Shown here one piece after another: positions 48,424 to 57,090 of a DNA stretch of 64,000 bases (its first letter is position 1; every line of letters starts with the position of its first letter). The stretch lies in NCBI RefSeq assembly GCF_002860285.1, contig NZ_PGVF01000001.1:124001-188000 (forward strand). Direction: 5' to 3'. Below the pieces are notes generated by a model, which worked only from the letters and a program-made list of their open reading frames with translations, had not been told where the DNA came from and did no database searches. The DNA comes from Bacillus sp. M6-12 (GTDB lineage: Bacteria > Bacillota > Bacilli > Bacillales > DSM-1321). Position numbers and translations under genes: made by a program.

Positions 48424-48987
48424 ATGAGGAGAATTATCCGAAATATTAGAAGGGGTATTTTCCTATTATTTTTTTTACAGTTTTCTGCCAAAAATGTACT
48501 TGCCGATAATTCTGAAACCATAAAAAGAACTACATTAGATGTGGCTATTCCGTTATATTATGAGTTTTCTTACAACCCTAATAAGCCTATTTCCGATATA
48601 AAACCGATAGTTATTGAAAATCGAACCAATAATCATATCTATGTAAAAGTAGCCAATATATCTATTGCAAATGATTCCCAATGGAAGCCTACACTGATAG
48701 ACTCCACTTCATACACCTCAGAGCAGTGGAACAACTTAACAAGCGTTGAATCCGAGAAAAATTTAGCTCTTGGAATCAAAGCAATAAATAGCAAAAATTG
48801 GTTACATGGAATTGAGAATCAGGTAGTATGGAGTACCACTGAAAAAGAATTGAGGAGATTAGGTATTGTGAAATTAAAGAAATCAGTGGAAGTTCAACCT
48901 GTTTTTCAGTCGGGAAGTTTTCCTGTTAAACAAGTTCTTAGTGCTTATTATTCATTTGAATTTGGTATCTACAAACCTAACTTGTGA
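48424..48987 (+). CDS. Secreted protein, 187 aa
   Basis: ATG after GAAAGGG. Basic signal peptide (MRRIIRNIRRGIFLLFFLQF, cut near VLA-DN), then an Ig-like beta domain with VAIPLYYEFSYNPN and VIENRTNNHIYVKVANISI. No anchor seen. The pattern recalls WxL-associated or TasA-like secreted beta proteins, without a firm match. Confidence 0.65.
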   Translation: MRRIIRNIRRGIFLLFFLQFSAKNVLADNSETIKRTTLDVAIPLYYEFSYNPNKPISDIKPIVIENRTNNHIYVKVANISIANDSQWKPTLIDSTSYTSEQWNNLTSVESEKNLALGIKAINSKNWLHGIENQVVWSTTEKELRRLGIVKLKKSVEVQPVFQSGSFPVKQVLSAYYSFEFGIYKPNL

Positions 48988-49004
48988 AAACATGTAAAAA
49001 ATAA

Positions 49005-49033
49005 TTAACAAAAGAAAATATTTACGATATACT
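49005..49033 (+). promoter_or_regulatory. Promoter with conserved upstream A-tract
   Basis: TTAACA and TATACT with 17 nt between, preceded by ATGTAAAAAATAAT as at 29125 and 35250. Confidence 0.65.
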
Positions 49034-49069
49034 ATTTGTAGGAAGATTTACTTATCAGGATTGAGAGAG

Positions 49070-49834
49070 GTGAGTGGGCGTTTGAGTTGTTTAGATTGTT
49101 CCTTTATCTCTTTGAACAAAGGCTCTTTGCATTGTCAACATGGTCTACCTATTCATATAGGGGAGCTTTCCCATCCAGAACAGTGCAAAAAGGGAAAAAA
49201 AGAAGATAATTATATCGGAAAGACATATGGAATGAAAACCATGTTATCTCTCATTTTGACCTCACAAGCAAAGAGTTTATCAAAAGAAGAGATAGATAGA
49301 CTTCAGGAAGAGATAAGCGTGACGAATCAAATTCTCTTAACCATAGATTTATATGAACAAAAAATAGAGGAAGCAATGATTGAGAGACCAGAGGAAAAAA
49401 ACAGAAAACAAGCTATCTCTTGTTATCATTGCACTCATGCCTCCTCTACTGATTATCTCTTTGTTCAATGTGGTTATTATCACAACGATATTGGAGAAAG
49501 ATTAGAAAGCTGTCATTCGATACATAACGAATGGGAAAAACAAGAACAGATGATACGTGAGATAGGACTTAGCCATTTTTTTGACTTGGTTCTTCAATAC
49601 AATTCAAGTCTTTGGCTATATTGGAATGAAGATATGACTGCAGGGGATAAATGGATTGCTATTTTAGATACCTATGAAGAGACGTTGGAGCGAAAATATT
49701 ATCAAGTACGAAAGGCTAAAAAACCAATAAAAGAATTCTCTTTAACTATTCAGGAAATGCTGAAAAAAATAGAGAAAAGAGAGTCAGAATCAAGCCCAAT
49801 GAGAGAAGCATTAGAAGATGGCATAGTCTATTAG
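49070..49834 (+). CDS. Hypothetical protein with two Cys/His clusters, 254 aa
   Basis: Start taken at GTG 49070 (AGGA about 9 nt upstream); TTG 49061 abuts the AGGA and is less likely. Two separated clusters, LSCLDC...LHCQHG...QCKKG and ISCYHCTHAS...VQCGYYH...LESC, suggest two zinc sites, with a helical region between. No family recognised. Confidence 0.65.
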   Translation: MSGRLSCLDCSFISLNKGSLHCQHGLPIHIGELSHPEQCKKGKKEDNYIGKTYGMKTMLSLILTSQAKSLSKEEIDRLQEEISVTNQILLTIDLYEQKIEEAMIERPEEKNRKQAISCYHCTHASSTDYLFVQCGYYHNDIGERLESCHSIHNEWEKQEQMIREIGLSHFFDLVLQYNSSLWLYWNEDMTAGDKWIAILDTYEETLERKYYQVRKAKKPIKEFSLTIQEMLKKIEKRESESSPMREALEDGIVY

Positions 49835-49924
49835 ATTACTCCATCTCCTCCTTCCCAATAGTCGTTATTTCCTTTTTTTGATACTAAAATAATAGAAACA
49901 AAAACAAAGGGAGGAGGGAAGGAA

Positions 49925-50581
49925 GTGAAGAAAAAGAAAAAATATATCATACTTTTAATATGGGTATTGATTCTTGGTCTCTTATATATCAATGACTTAT
50001 TAACCTTTGATATAGAGCAAATTCAAGGGGTACTGGAAGAAAGTCAACCATACGGAATGGTATTATTTGTTTTATTATTCGCCATTCGGATATTTCTCTT
50101 ACTTCCAAGTCTTCCTTTTATGATAATGGGTGGATTACTATTCGGTGGATGGAAAGGTTTTATCTTATCCTTGATAGGTTTAACGATTAGTTTAACCTTT
50201 GTGTACTTCATTGCTACTGTTTTTTCAGAATCCGATAGAGTACAAAAAATAAAAAACAAACACCAGAAACTATTTCCGATTATTGAACGGTACAATCAGA
50301 AGTTCTTAGCGGTAGGAATTTTAGCTCCTGTTGCAAATACAGATGTGGTTTGTTTATTATCTACATTTACTGGCATTTCCTATGTCCGATATTTAATCAC
50401 TATCACGATTGTAAATGTTCCGACAGTCTTGCTGTATAGTTTTATGGGAAATACGTACAATACTTCCTTTACAGGCATGATTACGGTGGGAATCTTTAGT
50501 ATCTTGAACTTTTCAGTAGGATTATATATTCTCTATAAAATCAAAAAAGATATGAAAACATTAAAGGAAAGAAGTAAATAA
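49925..50581 (+). CDS. TVP38/TMEM64 (VTT domain) membrane protein, 218 aa
   Basis: GTG 49925 after GGGAGGAGGG. N-terminal transmembrane segment, then the VTT core with SLPFMIMGGLLFGGWKGFIL, a second hydrophobic block and KFLAVGILAPVANTDVVCLL. Members are multi-pass membrane proteins, related to DedA/VMP1 scramblase-like proteins. The next gene starts 3 nt after the stop. Confidence 0.85.
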   Translation: MKKKKKYIILLIWVLILGLLYINDLLTFDIEQIQGVLEESQPYGMVLFVLLFAIRIFLLLPSLPFMIMGGLLFGGWKGFILSLIGLTISLTFVYFIATVFSESDRVQKIKNKHQKLFPIIERYNQKFLAVGILAPVANTDVVCLLSTFTGISYVRYLITITIVNVPTVLLYSFMGNTYNTSFTGMITVGIFSILNFSVGLYILYKIKKDMKTLKERSK

Positions 50582-50584
50582 CAG

Positions 50585-50827
50585 ATGAATCTTTTTAAAG
50601 AAATTGAAAATTGGAGCAGAAAAGGAATTGCTATTGAATACGCCATTATTGACCAAATTGAAAATGGATATGCTGAACAAGTCAACAAAGGTCATATGCC
50701 ACCAGTGACTTATACCGTCTACGTCAATCGAATGAGTGATGGAGAAACGCTATATGCAGAATCCTTCGATGAAATAGAGGAAGCTCTTGTTGCAGGAGTA
50801 AAATATGCGGAAACGCATATAAAATAA
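50585..50827 (+). CDS. Hypothetical protein, 80 aa
   Basis: ATG 3 nt after the VTT gene stop, likely coupled. Small alpha/beta protein (GYAEQVNKGHMPP, SFDEIEEALVAGVKYAE). No family recognised. Confidence 0.65.
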   Translation: MNLFKEIENWSRKGIAIEYAIIDQIENGYAEQVNKGHMPPVTYTVYVNRMSDGETLYAESFDEIEEALVAGVKYAETHIK

Positions 50828-50843
50828 ATAATTTCTTTATAGG

Positions 50844-50873
50844 AAAAACACAGGTATTACGCCTGTGTTTTTC
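50844..50873 (+). terminator. Rho-independent terminator
   Basis: AAACACAGG / CCTGTGTTT stem then TTC. Confidence 0.75.
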
Positions 50874-51052
50874 TTGTGTATTCCCTTATCTATCAAAAAA
50901 ACCTATATCCTTACAGAAAAAGTCTATTATTTTAGACTTTCATTTGGATAATATCTAAAATATTGGAATAATTAATGTATTTTTTGTTGAAACAGGTCTA
51001 TTAGAATGGTATTCTGTATATAGAAACACCATCAGAGGAGGATATTTTAGTT

Positions 51053-52063
51053 ATGGTTCAATACTTAAATGAAATGTTAGATAAATTAGTAGAGTTGAAA
51101 AAACTCGGAGAAAATATCAACGAACAATTCAAGACGATTCAGGATTTACCTATCGAAGTGAATCAACAGGGAGTAAAACTGGATGGTGCTCTTATTAAAT
51201 TTTTCAAAGAAACGTGTCATCGACCAGCAATGGATGGTGATTATATATACATAGAAATGGACTTAGATAAAATCTTTCGATTCAGATATGTCATAACAGG
51301 GGATACGGAAGAAGTCATTTGGATGAATATGAATACGATAGAAAAAATAGATGACCAACTTACTAAGCCATTAATTTTCTTCTATTGGGAGACATTATCA
51401 CCAACTATAAAATATTACATATTTGAGAGAAATGATGAAACAGATAATTGGGACAATACGGGGGATTCTTTCTCAAAAGTAACGGAAGCGTTAAATGAGT
51501 TAGACAATAGGTACTCGGAAGAAGAGTCTCAACATTCTGAATGGATATTAGCTCAATTTTTGGAAGAAAAACTCAATGAAAAGGGAATATCAAAGTCTGA
51601 ACTTGCTGATAAGATTGATATAAAATACAAAACGTTGATTAGTAAATTTAAAATTAATTCATTTACAGGAGAAGAATTAGTCCGAATGGCAATCGCTTTA
51701 GACTTAGATTTGAACGAGTTGAAAAGCAGTTATATGAGCAATGAAAAACTCAATCAAATAAAGCCTGATAAAGACTTAAAATATATTGCTTCTTTGGTAA
51801 AAATCGGATTTACCAGTGGGCTTGTTCCAGCTTGGGAATTAGATGTTCCCCAAAAACAACTATATCCACTTAATCGTGCGGAACAAAATGATATTTCCGA
51901 ACAATTAGAAAAAGGGTATGTTTCAGGATACTTAAAAGGTGAACATCCGAGAGCATGGAATTTGAAGATAAACAATAAAGAACTAATAAAAGTTCCAACA
52001 GAAAAAGAAATTCTATTAGAAGAGGCGAAGAAAACCTTTCTTAAAGAAAGAAAAGATAAATAA
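51053..52063 (+). CDS. XRE-type helix-turn-helix protein, 336 aa
   Basis: ATG after AGAGGAGG. N-terminal alpha/beta domain of ~165 residues, then a helix-turn-helix (about 168-225) with GISKSELADKIDIKYKTLIS and ALDLDLNEL, then a ~110-residue C-terminal helical region. An unusual placement of the HTH in the middle. A candidate regulator for this element. Family not named. Confidence 0.7.
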   Translation: MVQYLNEMLDKLVELKKLGENINEQFKTIQDLPIEVNQQGVKLDGALIKFFKETCHRPAMDGDYIYIEMDLDKIFRFRYVITGDTEEVIWMNMNTIEKIDDQLTKPLIFFYWETLSPTIKYYIFERNDETDNWDNTGDSFSKVTEALNELDNRYSEEESQHSEWILAQFLEEKLNEKGISKSELADKIDIKYKTLISKFKINSFTGEELVRMAIALDLDLNELKSSYMSNEKLNQIKPDKDLKYIASLVKIGFTSGLVPAWELDVPQKQLYPLNRAEQNDISEQLEKGYVSGYLKGEHPRAWNLKINNKELIKVPTEKEILLEEAKKTFLKERKDK

Positions 52064-52159
52064 TTAAAACCAGATATAAAAAAGAGGGGAGCTATAGCTC
52101 TCCTCTTCGCACAAATGGAATATTTGGATTAGGGCATGACCCACGCCTTCCTATGCTGA

Positions 52160-52912
52160 TTAATTTCCGAACATAGCTTCTGCTTGTTCTGCTAATGCGT
52201 TATCAACTTCCTCTAATTTTTTAGCGTCTTCTTCACTCATTTTAGAACTGTCCATTACAGTGCTATCAGATTCAGACGTAGTTTCTGTTGAAGAGGAATC
52301 TTCAAAAGTCTCTTCTTCTCCACCAGTTCCTCTATCTAATAATACAGAGCTTCTAACTGCTTCTTTTACATCATCGATATAATCTTCTGATAAAGAACGG
52401 TGATTAAACGCAACGGTTCTTGTATCACTTTGTTCAATAGAACCTTGATACATATATACATCTCCCATTTTAATCGTGAACTCATGTGCAGTTTTTCCGT
52501 CAACGGTAAATTCAGTTGGTTCTTGAATGAACTCAATTTCACCAGTTGCACCAGCATCCGTTAGAGATTTTTTTACATTTTCAGTGGTAAATTCATATTT
52601 TTCTCCGAAAGACATATTGACGACATAATAGAAATCCGCTTGGTCTGCTTTAGAAACGGTAAAATAACCAGGCGTTCCATATTGTAAGACTGCATCTTTA
52701 TCTTCAACCCATTCTGATGGATATTTGAATTGAACACCATAGTTTTCACTTGTGTAAGTAGCCAACTCTTTCTCTTTTTTTACCTCTTCTTTCTTTTTAT
52801 CCGTTTCTTTCCTTTCAGTGGTTGTCTCATTAGAACTGCACCCTACTAATGCGATACTTACACCAGTTACCGCCATTAAAGCAAGGTATCCTCGTTTCGT
52901 TTTTCTACTCAA
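52160..52912 (-). CDS. PsbP-like lipoprotein, 250 aa
   Basis: TTG 52912 after TAGGAGGGG. Lipoprotein signal with ALVGC, a Lys/Glu linker, then YTSENYGVQFKYPSEWVED, the start typical of PsbP/PsaP-like domains found in bacterial lipoproteins, and an acidic Ser/Glu/Thr tail. Anchored outside the membrane. Function unknown. Confidence 0.7.
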   Translation of the reverse strand: MSRKTKRGYLALMAVTGVSIALVGCSSNETTTERKETDKKKEEVKKEKELATYTSENYGVQFKYPSEWVEDKDAVLQYGTPGYFTVSKADQADFYYVVNMSFGEKYEFTTENVKKSLTDAGATGEIEFIQEPTEFTVDGKTAHEFTIKMGDVYMYQGSIEQSDTRTVAFNHRSLSEDYIDDVKEAVRSSVLLDRGTGGEEETFEDSSSTETTSESDSTVMDSSKMSEEDAKKLEEVDNALAEQAEAMFGN

Positions 52913-53047
52913 TTATTTACCCCTCCTATAATTCGTCTGTCTGTTTATATTCTTCAATGGATATTTTAGTAGATATATCCAGCAATTATAATTTAGGTAA
53001 CGAAAGGCGATGTTGTATGCTGGTCGATTAAGCGATTGAACTTCATC

Positions 53048-53076
53048 TATAATATAGAAATGTTGATAAAACAGGT
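53048..53076 (+). promoter_or_regulatory. -10 box with AAAACAGGT leader motif
   Basis: TATAAT (53048-53053) without clear -35, AAAACAGGT (53068-53076) 14 nt later. Precedes the gene at 53118. Confidence 0.5.
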
Positions 53077-53117
53077 TTCCAACAGGAAAAATTTTATTTA
53101 TAGGGAGAGATATTTTT

Positions 53118-53921
53118 ATGGCATTAGAAACAAAAGGTTTATTTATCACTTTAATTGAGGATGTAAGAAAACAGTCAAAGAGATTTCCTGAAATGACAGA
53201 ATTAGATGTTATTGAGAAGTTTTTTTCTGAAAAACATGAAGTTGCTATTCGACTAAACCGATTTCATGAGGAAGTTATGGCTGGTGGATTGTCTCAATGG
53301 CGAAAAAATGGATTCATGAAAGAAGATTTTGAAATTATATTTGAATATGTGGAAAAAGGATATGCTCAAGAAATCAAAGGATTTGATGACTTGCTATCTC
53401 TATTTACCTCTATTCGTGATTTAGGAAGTCCTGAAAAGTTCTCTTATTCTGAATGGGTAAAAGAAGAATGTACGCAATGTGAAGGGACTGGAGGCACGTA
53501 TGTATCTGGAAAATGTACTGTATGTGACGGAAAAGGTCGTATTCCAGAAGAAGTAACTATTGTAGGGGAAGGTGAAGAACAATACAGCAATGTATTAAAT
53601 ATGTTTAATGAAACATACCAAACATTAAACGAAAAGGAAAGAATCCACTCTTTTGAGGAGTTTATTAATCGTTTAGATGAAGAAGAAGTGGATATTGAAA
53701 AAGCTGTTAATGTCCATACGAAAAGTAATCAAAAATTTAAACCTGATTGCAAGTTAATTGGAGAAGATGGGAATGTGTTCAATTTAATGGCAATTGTCTA
53801 CCGAACATTAAAAAAGGAAGGTATGACAGATAAAGGGGAAGAAATGCAAGAACGTGTATGGGCTTGTAATTCATATGGTGAAGCACTAAATATCTTTAGT
53901 GATTATGTGGATATTTGTTAA
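53118..53921 (+). CDS. Hypothetical protein with one DnaJ-type zinc finger, 267 aa
   Basis: ATG after AGGGAGAGA. Helical N-terminal domain, then CTQCEGTGGTYVSGKCTVCDGKG (two CxxCxGxG-type pairs), half of the DnaJ cysteine-rich region, then a helical C-terminal part. No J domain. It probably binds a protein substrate or nucleic acid. Confidence 0.7.
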   Translation: MALETKGLFITLIEDVRKQSKRFPEMTELDVIEKFFSEKHEVAIRLNRFHEEVMAGGLSQWRKNGFMKEDFEIIFEYVEKGYAQEIKGFDDLLSLFTSIRDLGSPEKFSYSEWVKEECTQCEGTGGTYVSGKCTVCDGKGRIPEEVTIVGEGEEQYSNVLNMFNETYQTLNEKERIHSFEEFINRLDEEEVDIEKAVNVHTKSNQKFKPDCKLIGEDGNVFNLMAIVYRTLKKEGMTDKGEEMQERVWACNSYGEALNIFSDYVDIC

Positions 53922-53936
53922 ACAGGAGGATGTCGA

Positions 53937-54107
53937 ATGAAAGTTTGTTTTAGTGTTGACCATAAGACTCAAGTTGAGCTTGAGGGCAAAGAAATTGAGC
54001 CTGAAATTGTCATTCGGACAACAGAAGGATTACTGGTTGAAATATTTGGAACAGAAGAAGGGCTAAAAGAGTTTGCTACCAAACTTTATAAAGCCACTCA
54101 TGAATAA
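53937..54107 (+). CDS. Small hypothetical protein, 56 aa
   Basis: ATG 53937, with ACAGGAGG 8 nt upstream, 15 nt after the preceding stop. Alpha/beta, MKVCFSVDHKTQVELEG. No family recognised. Closes the operon. Confidence 0.65.
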   Translation: MKVCFSVDHKTQVELEGKEIEPEIVIRTTEGLLVEIFGTEEGLKEFATKLYKATHE

Positions 54108-54124
54108 ATGTATAAGTGTCGAAA

Positions 54125-54155
54125 GAAGTCTTGTTTCCCACAAGGCTTTTTTTGT
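54125..54155 (+). terminator. Rho-independent terminator
   Basis: AAGTCTTGT pairs with ACAAGGCTT, followed by TTTTTT. Confidence 0.75.
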
Positions 54156-54281
54156 TGGAAAAATTTATAATATCAAACCAAATAGAGCTTGACAAGCATT
54201 GATAGGTAAATTTAAATCATTTACACTAATTTAGATAAGAATAATTATAAACTAAATACCAATCATCAAAGGAGGTCGTGT

Positions 54282-54575
54282 ATGCTAAAACTCTTAATCG
54301 CCTGTTGTATCGCATTGGGTCTTTTAGGGATAACCATGTGTGGGTACTCTATTTATTTACTTCGCATCAATGGAAAATTAGAAGATGTAATAAAGGAGAA
54401 GGATAAATATATTGAAAAACAGGAGAAGAACTTGAAAGAAGCAAAAGAATCCGTAAGGGAGAAGGAGAAAAATCTACTCTTGCTACGTGAACAAATAAGA
54501 GTTAGGGACAGAGAAATAAACCAACTAAAACGGAAACCTATTCCTATCCCTCCAAGAAATCAACAGGTTATCTAA
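54282..54575 (+). CDS. Membrane-anchored coiled-coil protein, 97 aa
   Basis: ATG after AAAGGAGG. One N-terminal transmembrane segment, then a ~50-residue charged coiled coil (KDKYIEKQEKNLKEAKES) and a Pro tail PIPIPPRNQ. Function unknown. Confidence 0.7.
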   Translation: MLKLLIACCIALGLLGITMCGYSIYLLRINGKLEDVIKEKDKYIEKQEKNLKEAKESVREKEKNLLLLREQIRVRDREINQLKRKPIPIPPRNQQVI

Positions 54576-54635
54576 AACAACATAGAAAAGGTGGATAAAA
54601 TATGACAACAGGAAAAAACATCATAAAGGAATAAG

Positions 54636-54678
54636 AAGTCTGGTTACTCATTAAGAAGAGAAATCAGACTTTTTTTAT
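54636..54678 (+). terminator. Rho-independent terminator
   Basis: AAGTCTGGTT pairs imperfectly with AATCAGACTT (outer AGTCTG / CAGACT) followed by seven T. Confidence 0.65.
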
Positions 54679-54715
54679 TTGTGTTCATTATTCATAGTCA
54701 AAAATAACCTTCTTA

Positions 54716-54744
54716 TTGCCTAAAGTCAATGTTTTTGATATGAT
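54716..54744 (+). promoter_or_regulatory. Promoter with palindromic -35 region
   Basis: TTGCCT (54716) and TATGAT (54739) with 17 nt between; the -35 belongs to TTGCCTAAAGTCAA (54716-54729), two mismatches from consensus. Drives the helicase gene. Confidence 0.65.
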
Positions 54745-54792
54745 TGATTATAGGATTCGATGTTAGCACGAAGAAAAGAGGGTGAAAAAACT

Positions 54793-56739
54793 ATGAGTGA
54801 GCAAAAAAACATACACAGTCTTATTGGGGATGACGGTAAGATTAGTCTTCATAAATTAGGATTAACCTTAGATGATGAACAAATTGAAGCGGTTATGATG
54901 GAATATCGAAATACATTGGTTAAAGCCAATGCAGGAGCAGGGAAAACAAGGGTTTTGACATCCAGAGTAGCCTATTTGTTAGCTTCTGGTATTCCACAAC
55001 ACGAAATTATGCTATTGACCTTTACGAATAAAGCCAGTCGTGAAATGTTAGAACGGGTTCAAGCTATGCTTGGTGGTAGAAAGATTCGTATTTCAGGAGG
55101 AACATTCCATAAAATAGGGGGGATTTTCCTTCGTAAGTATGCAGATTCGCTTGGATATAAGAGTAATTTTACGATTTTAGATGTGGATGACGCAAAAAGT
55201 TTAATTGAAGAAATCCGAAAACCCTACTTGAAAGAACATGGATTAAAGAAAAGTGAGTTTCCTGAAAAGAAAATCATTTACCATTATGGTTCAAGTGCAA
55301 TAAACAAAAATATGTCTTTAGATTGGATTAATGCAGAAGAAAACCGCTTTGCTCCACATATTTTATGGGGGATTGAAGAAATTCTTCGGGAATATGAAAA
55401 GCGTAAAAAAGAAGCAAATGCAATGGACTTTGATGATATGATTGTCAACTTTGGAAAGTTACTGGACATTCCAGACGTGCGAAAAGAAATCAGTTCTCAA
55501 TATAAATATATATTAGTTGACGAGTATCAAGATATTAACCATATTCAGAACAAGATTATTAAAGGTCTGAATAAGGGGAACAACAATCTATTTGTAGTGG
55601 GAGATGCGAACCAGGCGATTTACTCTTGGCGTGGTTCTGATGTGAGCTATATTGAAGGATTCCATCGTCAATATCTCAATGCAGAAACATTGTATATTAC
55701 ACACAACTATCGTTCTGATGGAGAAATTCTAAAGTTAGCGGAACATTCGATTAACCATAATTATGAAGGGAAATCGAAAAAGACAAAAATCAATGCTTTT
55801 CTTCCTTCTGAAAACAAACCAACGCTTTTCAAAACACAAGATGACTTTAAACAAGCAGAATATATTGCTGAACAAATTCATCGCTATACAAGAAAAGGTG
55901 TTGCCTATGAAGATATGGCAATCCTGTTGCGTACCAATTTCTTAACCAGAGTATTAGAAAAGGTGTTGCGTCAACATGGGATTCCTTATAAGTTATTAGC
56001 TGGTTTCTCTTTCTTTGAACGAAAACATGTGAAAGATATTTTAGCTTTCTTGCGATTTGTAGAAAATCCAAAAGATGAAACAGCGTTTATCCGAATGGCT
56101 GGACTATTTGATGGATTAGGTGAAAAAACAGTAGAAAAGCTCTTTGCAGGTTTTAAAGGAGCAGGGTATGAGGTAGAAGGACTTAAAAAGCTCAAAGTAA
56201 CAAAGAGAGCCAAAGAGGGTCTGGACACTATGATTGCTATTTTAGAAGGCATTATGAACCCTTTTATGACCATTGAGGGCATGATAAGTCATATTGTAAA
56301 AGAATACTATGATGCTTATTTAAAGCGTACTGAAGACGATTATAACGAAAGAAAAAATGATTTGGAGTATTTGTATGAAACAGCAAACGGATACGACAAA
56401 TTAACGGATTTCCTTAGTGAAATGATATTGGATGAAGTAGTGCAAGAAGAACAAGGAGATAATGTTGTAACGATTACAACCGTTCATAAATCAAAGGGAT
56501 TAGAATGGGATTGTGTATTCCTTCCTTATCTAAACGATGCCATTTTCCCTTCTGGAAGAAGCATGAATCAACCAGAGGGAATTGAAGAGGAAAGACGTTT
56601 ATTCTATGTGGCAGTCACAAGGGCAAGAAAGCACTTGCATATGAGCTACATTGAATGGCAAAGCATGTCTTACAAACCTATGTATCCGTCAATGTTCCTT
56701 CAAGAATTACTACCTGTTCATTATCAAACTATAAAGTAA
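54793..56739 (+). CDS. UvrD/PcrA-like SF1 helicase, 648 aa
   Basis: ATG 54793, after GAGGGTG, lies ~40 nt from the expected transcript start; an in-frame ATG at 54760 has no site and would leave almost no leader. Motifs: ANAGAGKT (45-52), LTFTNKASREM, DEYQD (243-247), GDANQAIYSWRG (270-281), TVHKSKGLEWD and VAVTRAR. Unwinds DNA 3' to 5'. Shorter than PcrA (~730 aa), without its long C-terminal end. Not the replicative helicase; probably repair or element maintenance. Confidence 0.9.
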   Translation: MSEQKNIHSLIGDDGKISLHKLGLTLDDEQIEAVMMEYRNTLVKANAGAGKTRVLTSRVAYLLASGIPQHEIMLLTFTNKASREMLERVQAMLGGRKIRISGGTFHKIGGIFLRKYADSLGYKSNFTILDVDDAKSLIEEIRKPYLKEHGLKKSEFPEKKIIYHYGSSAINKNMSLDWINAEENRFAPHILWGIEEILREYEKRKKEANAMDFDDMIVNFGKLLDIPDVRKEISSQYKYILVDEYQDINHIQNKIIKGLNKGNNNLFVVGDANQAIYSWRGSDVSYIEGFHRQYLNAETLYITHNYRSDGEILKLAEHSINHNYEGKSKKTKINAFLPSENKPTLFKTQDDFKQAEYIAEQIHRYTRKGVAYEDMAILLRTNFLTRVLEKVLRQHGIPYKLLAGFSFFERKHVKDILAFLRFVENPKDETAFIRMAGLFDGLGEKTVEKLFAGFKGAGYEVEGLKKLKVTKRAKEGLDTMIAILEGIMNPFMTIEGMISHIVKEYYDAYLKRTEDDYNERKNDLEYLYETANGYDKLTDFLSEMILDEVVQEEQGDNVVTITTVHKSKGLEWDCVFLPYLNDAIFPSGRSMNQPEGIEEERRLFYVAVTRARKHLHMSYIEWQSMSYKPMYPSMFLQELLPVHYQTIK

Positions 56740-56809
56740 CTATATATGGAGTATTTATCTTCTATGGGATAGATACTCTATTATTCTATTGATTAAGGAG
56801 AGAAAGTGA

Positions 56810-57070
56810 ATGATTTGGTATTTAGTAGGAGGATATATCCTTATCGGAATTCTTACTATTTTCTTAATGGCATACGATGCTTTTAGTCAATCCTTTGATT
56901 TTGGATTATCAGATGGGTGGGAGTTCTTTTGGTTTCAACGATATGTTTTATGGCTTATCGTTATTGTTGGTTGCATTTATTTTTTGCCAAAAGAATTACA
57001 CACCAAAATATCAGAACGTAAATATGTAAAAGAGTGGCGTACTAAAGGTAGTTTTACACGAAAATTATAG
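56810..57070 (+). CDS. Small membrane protein, 86 aa
   Basis: ATG after AAGGAGAG. Two hydrophobic segments (VGGYILIGILTIFL and YVLWLIVIVGCIYFL) and a basic tail. No family recognised. Followed closely by the DUF5667 gene. Confidence 0.65.
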   Translation: MIWYLVGGYILIGILTIFLMAYDAFSQSFDFGLSDGWEFFWFQRYVLWLIVIVGCIYFLPKELHTKISERKYVKEWRTKGSFTRKL

Positions 57071-57090
57071 ACCATAAAGGAGAAAATAAC

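Noticed and set aside
54603..54635. A 10-codon reading frame with a ribosome binding site (MTTGKNIIKE)
   Set aside because: Too short to support as a gene; probably a truncated leftover ahead of the terminator.
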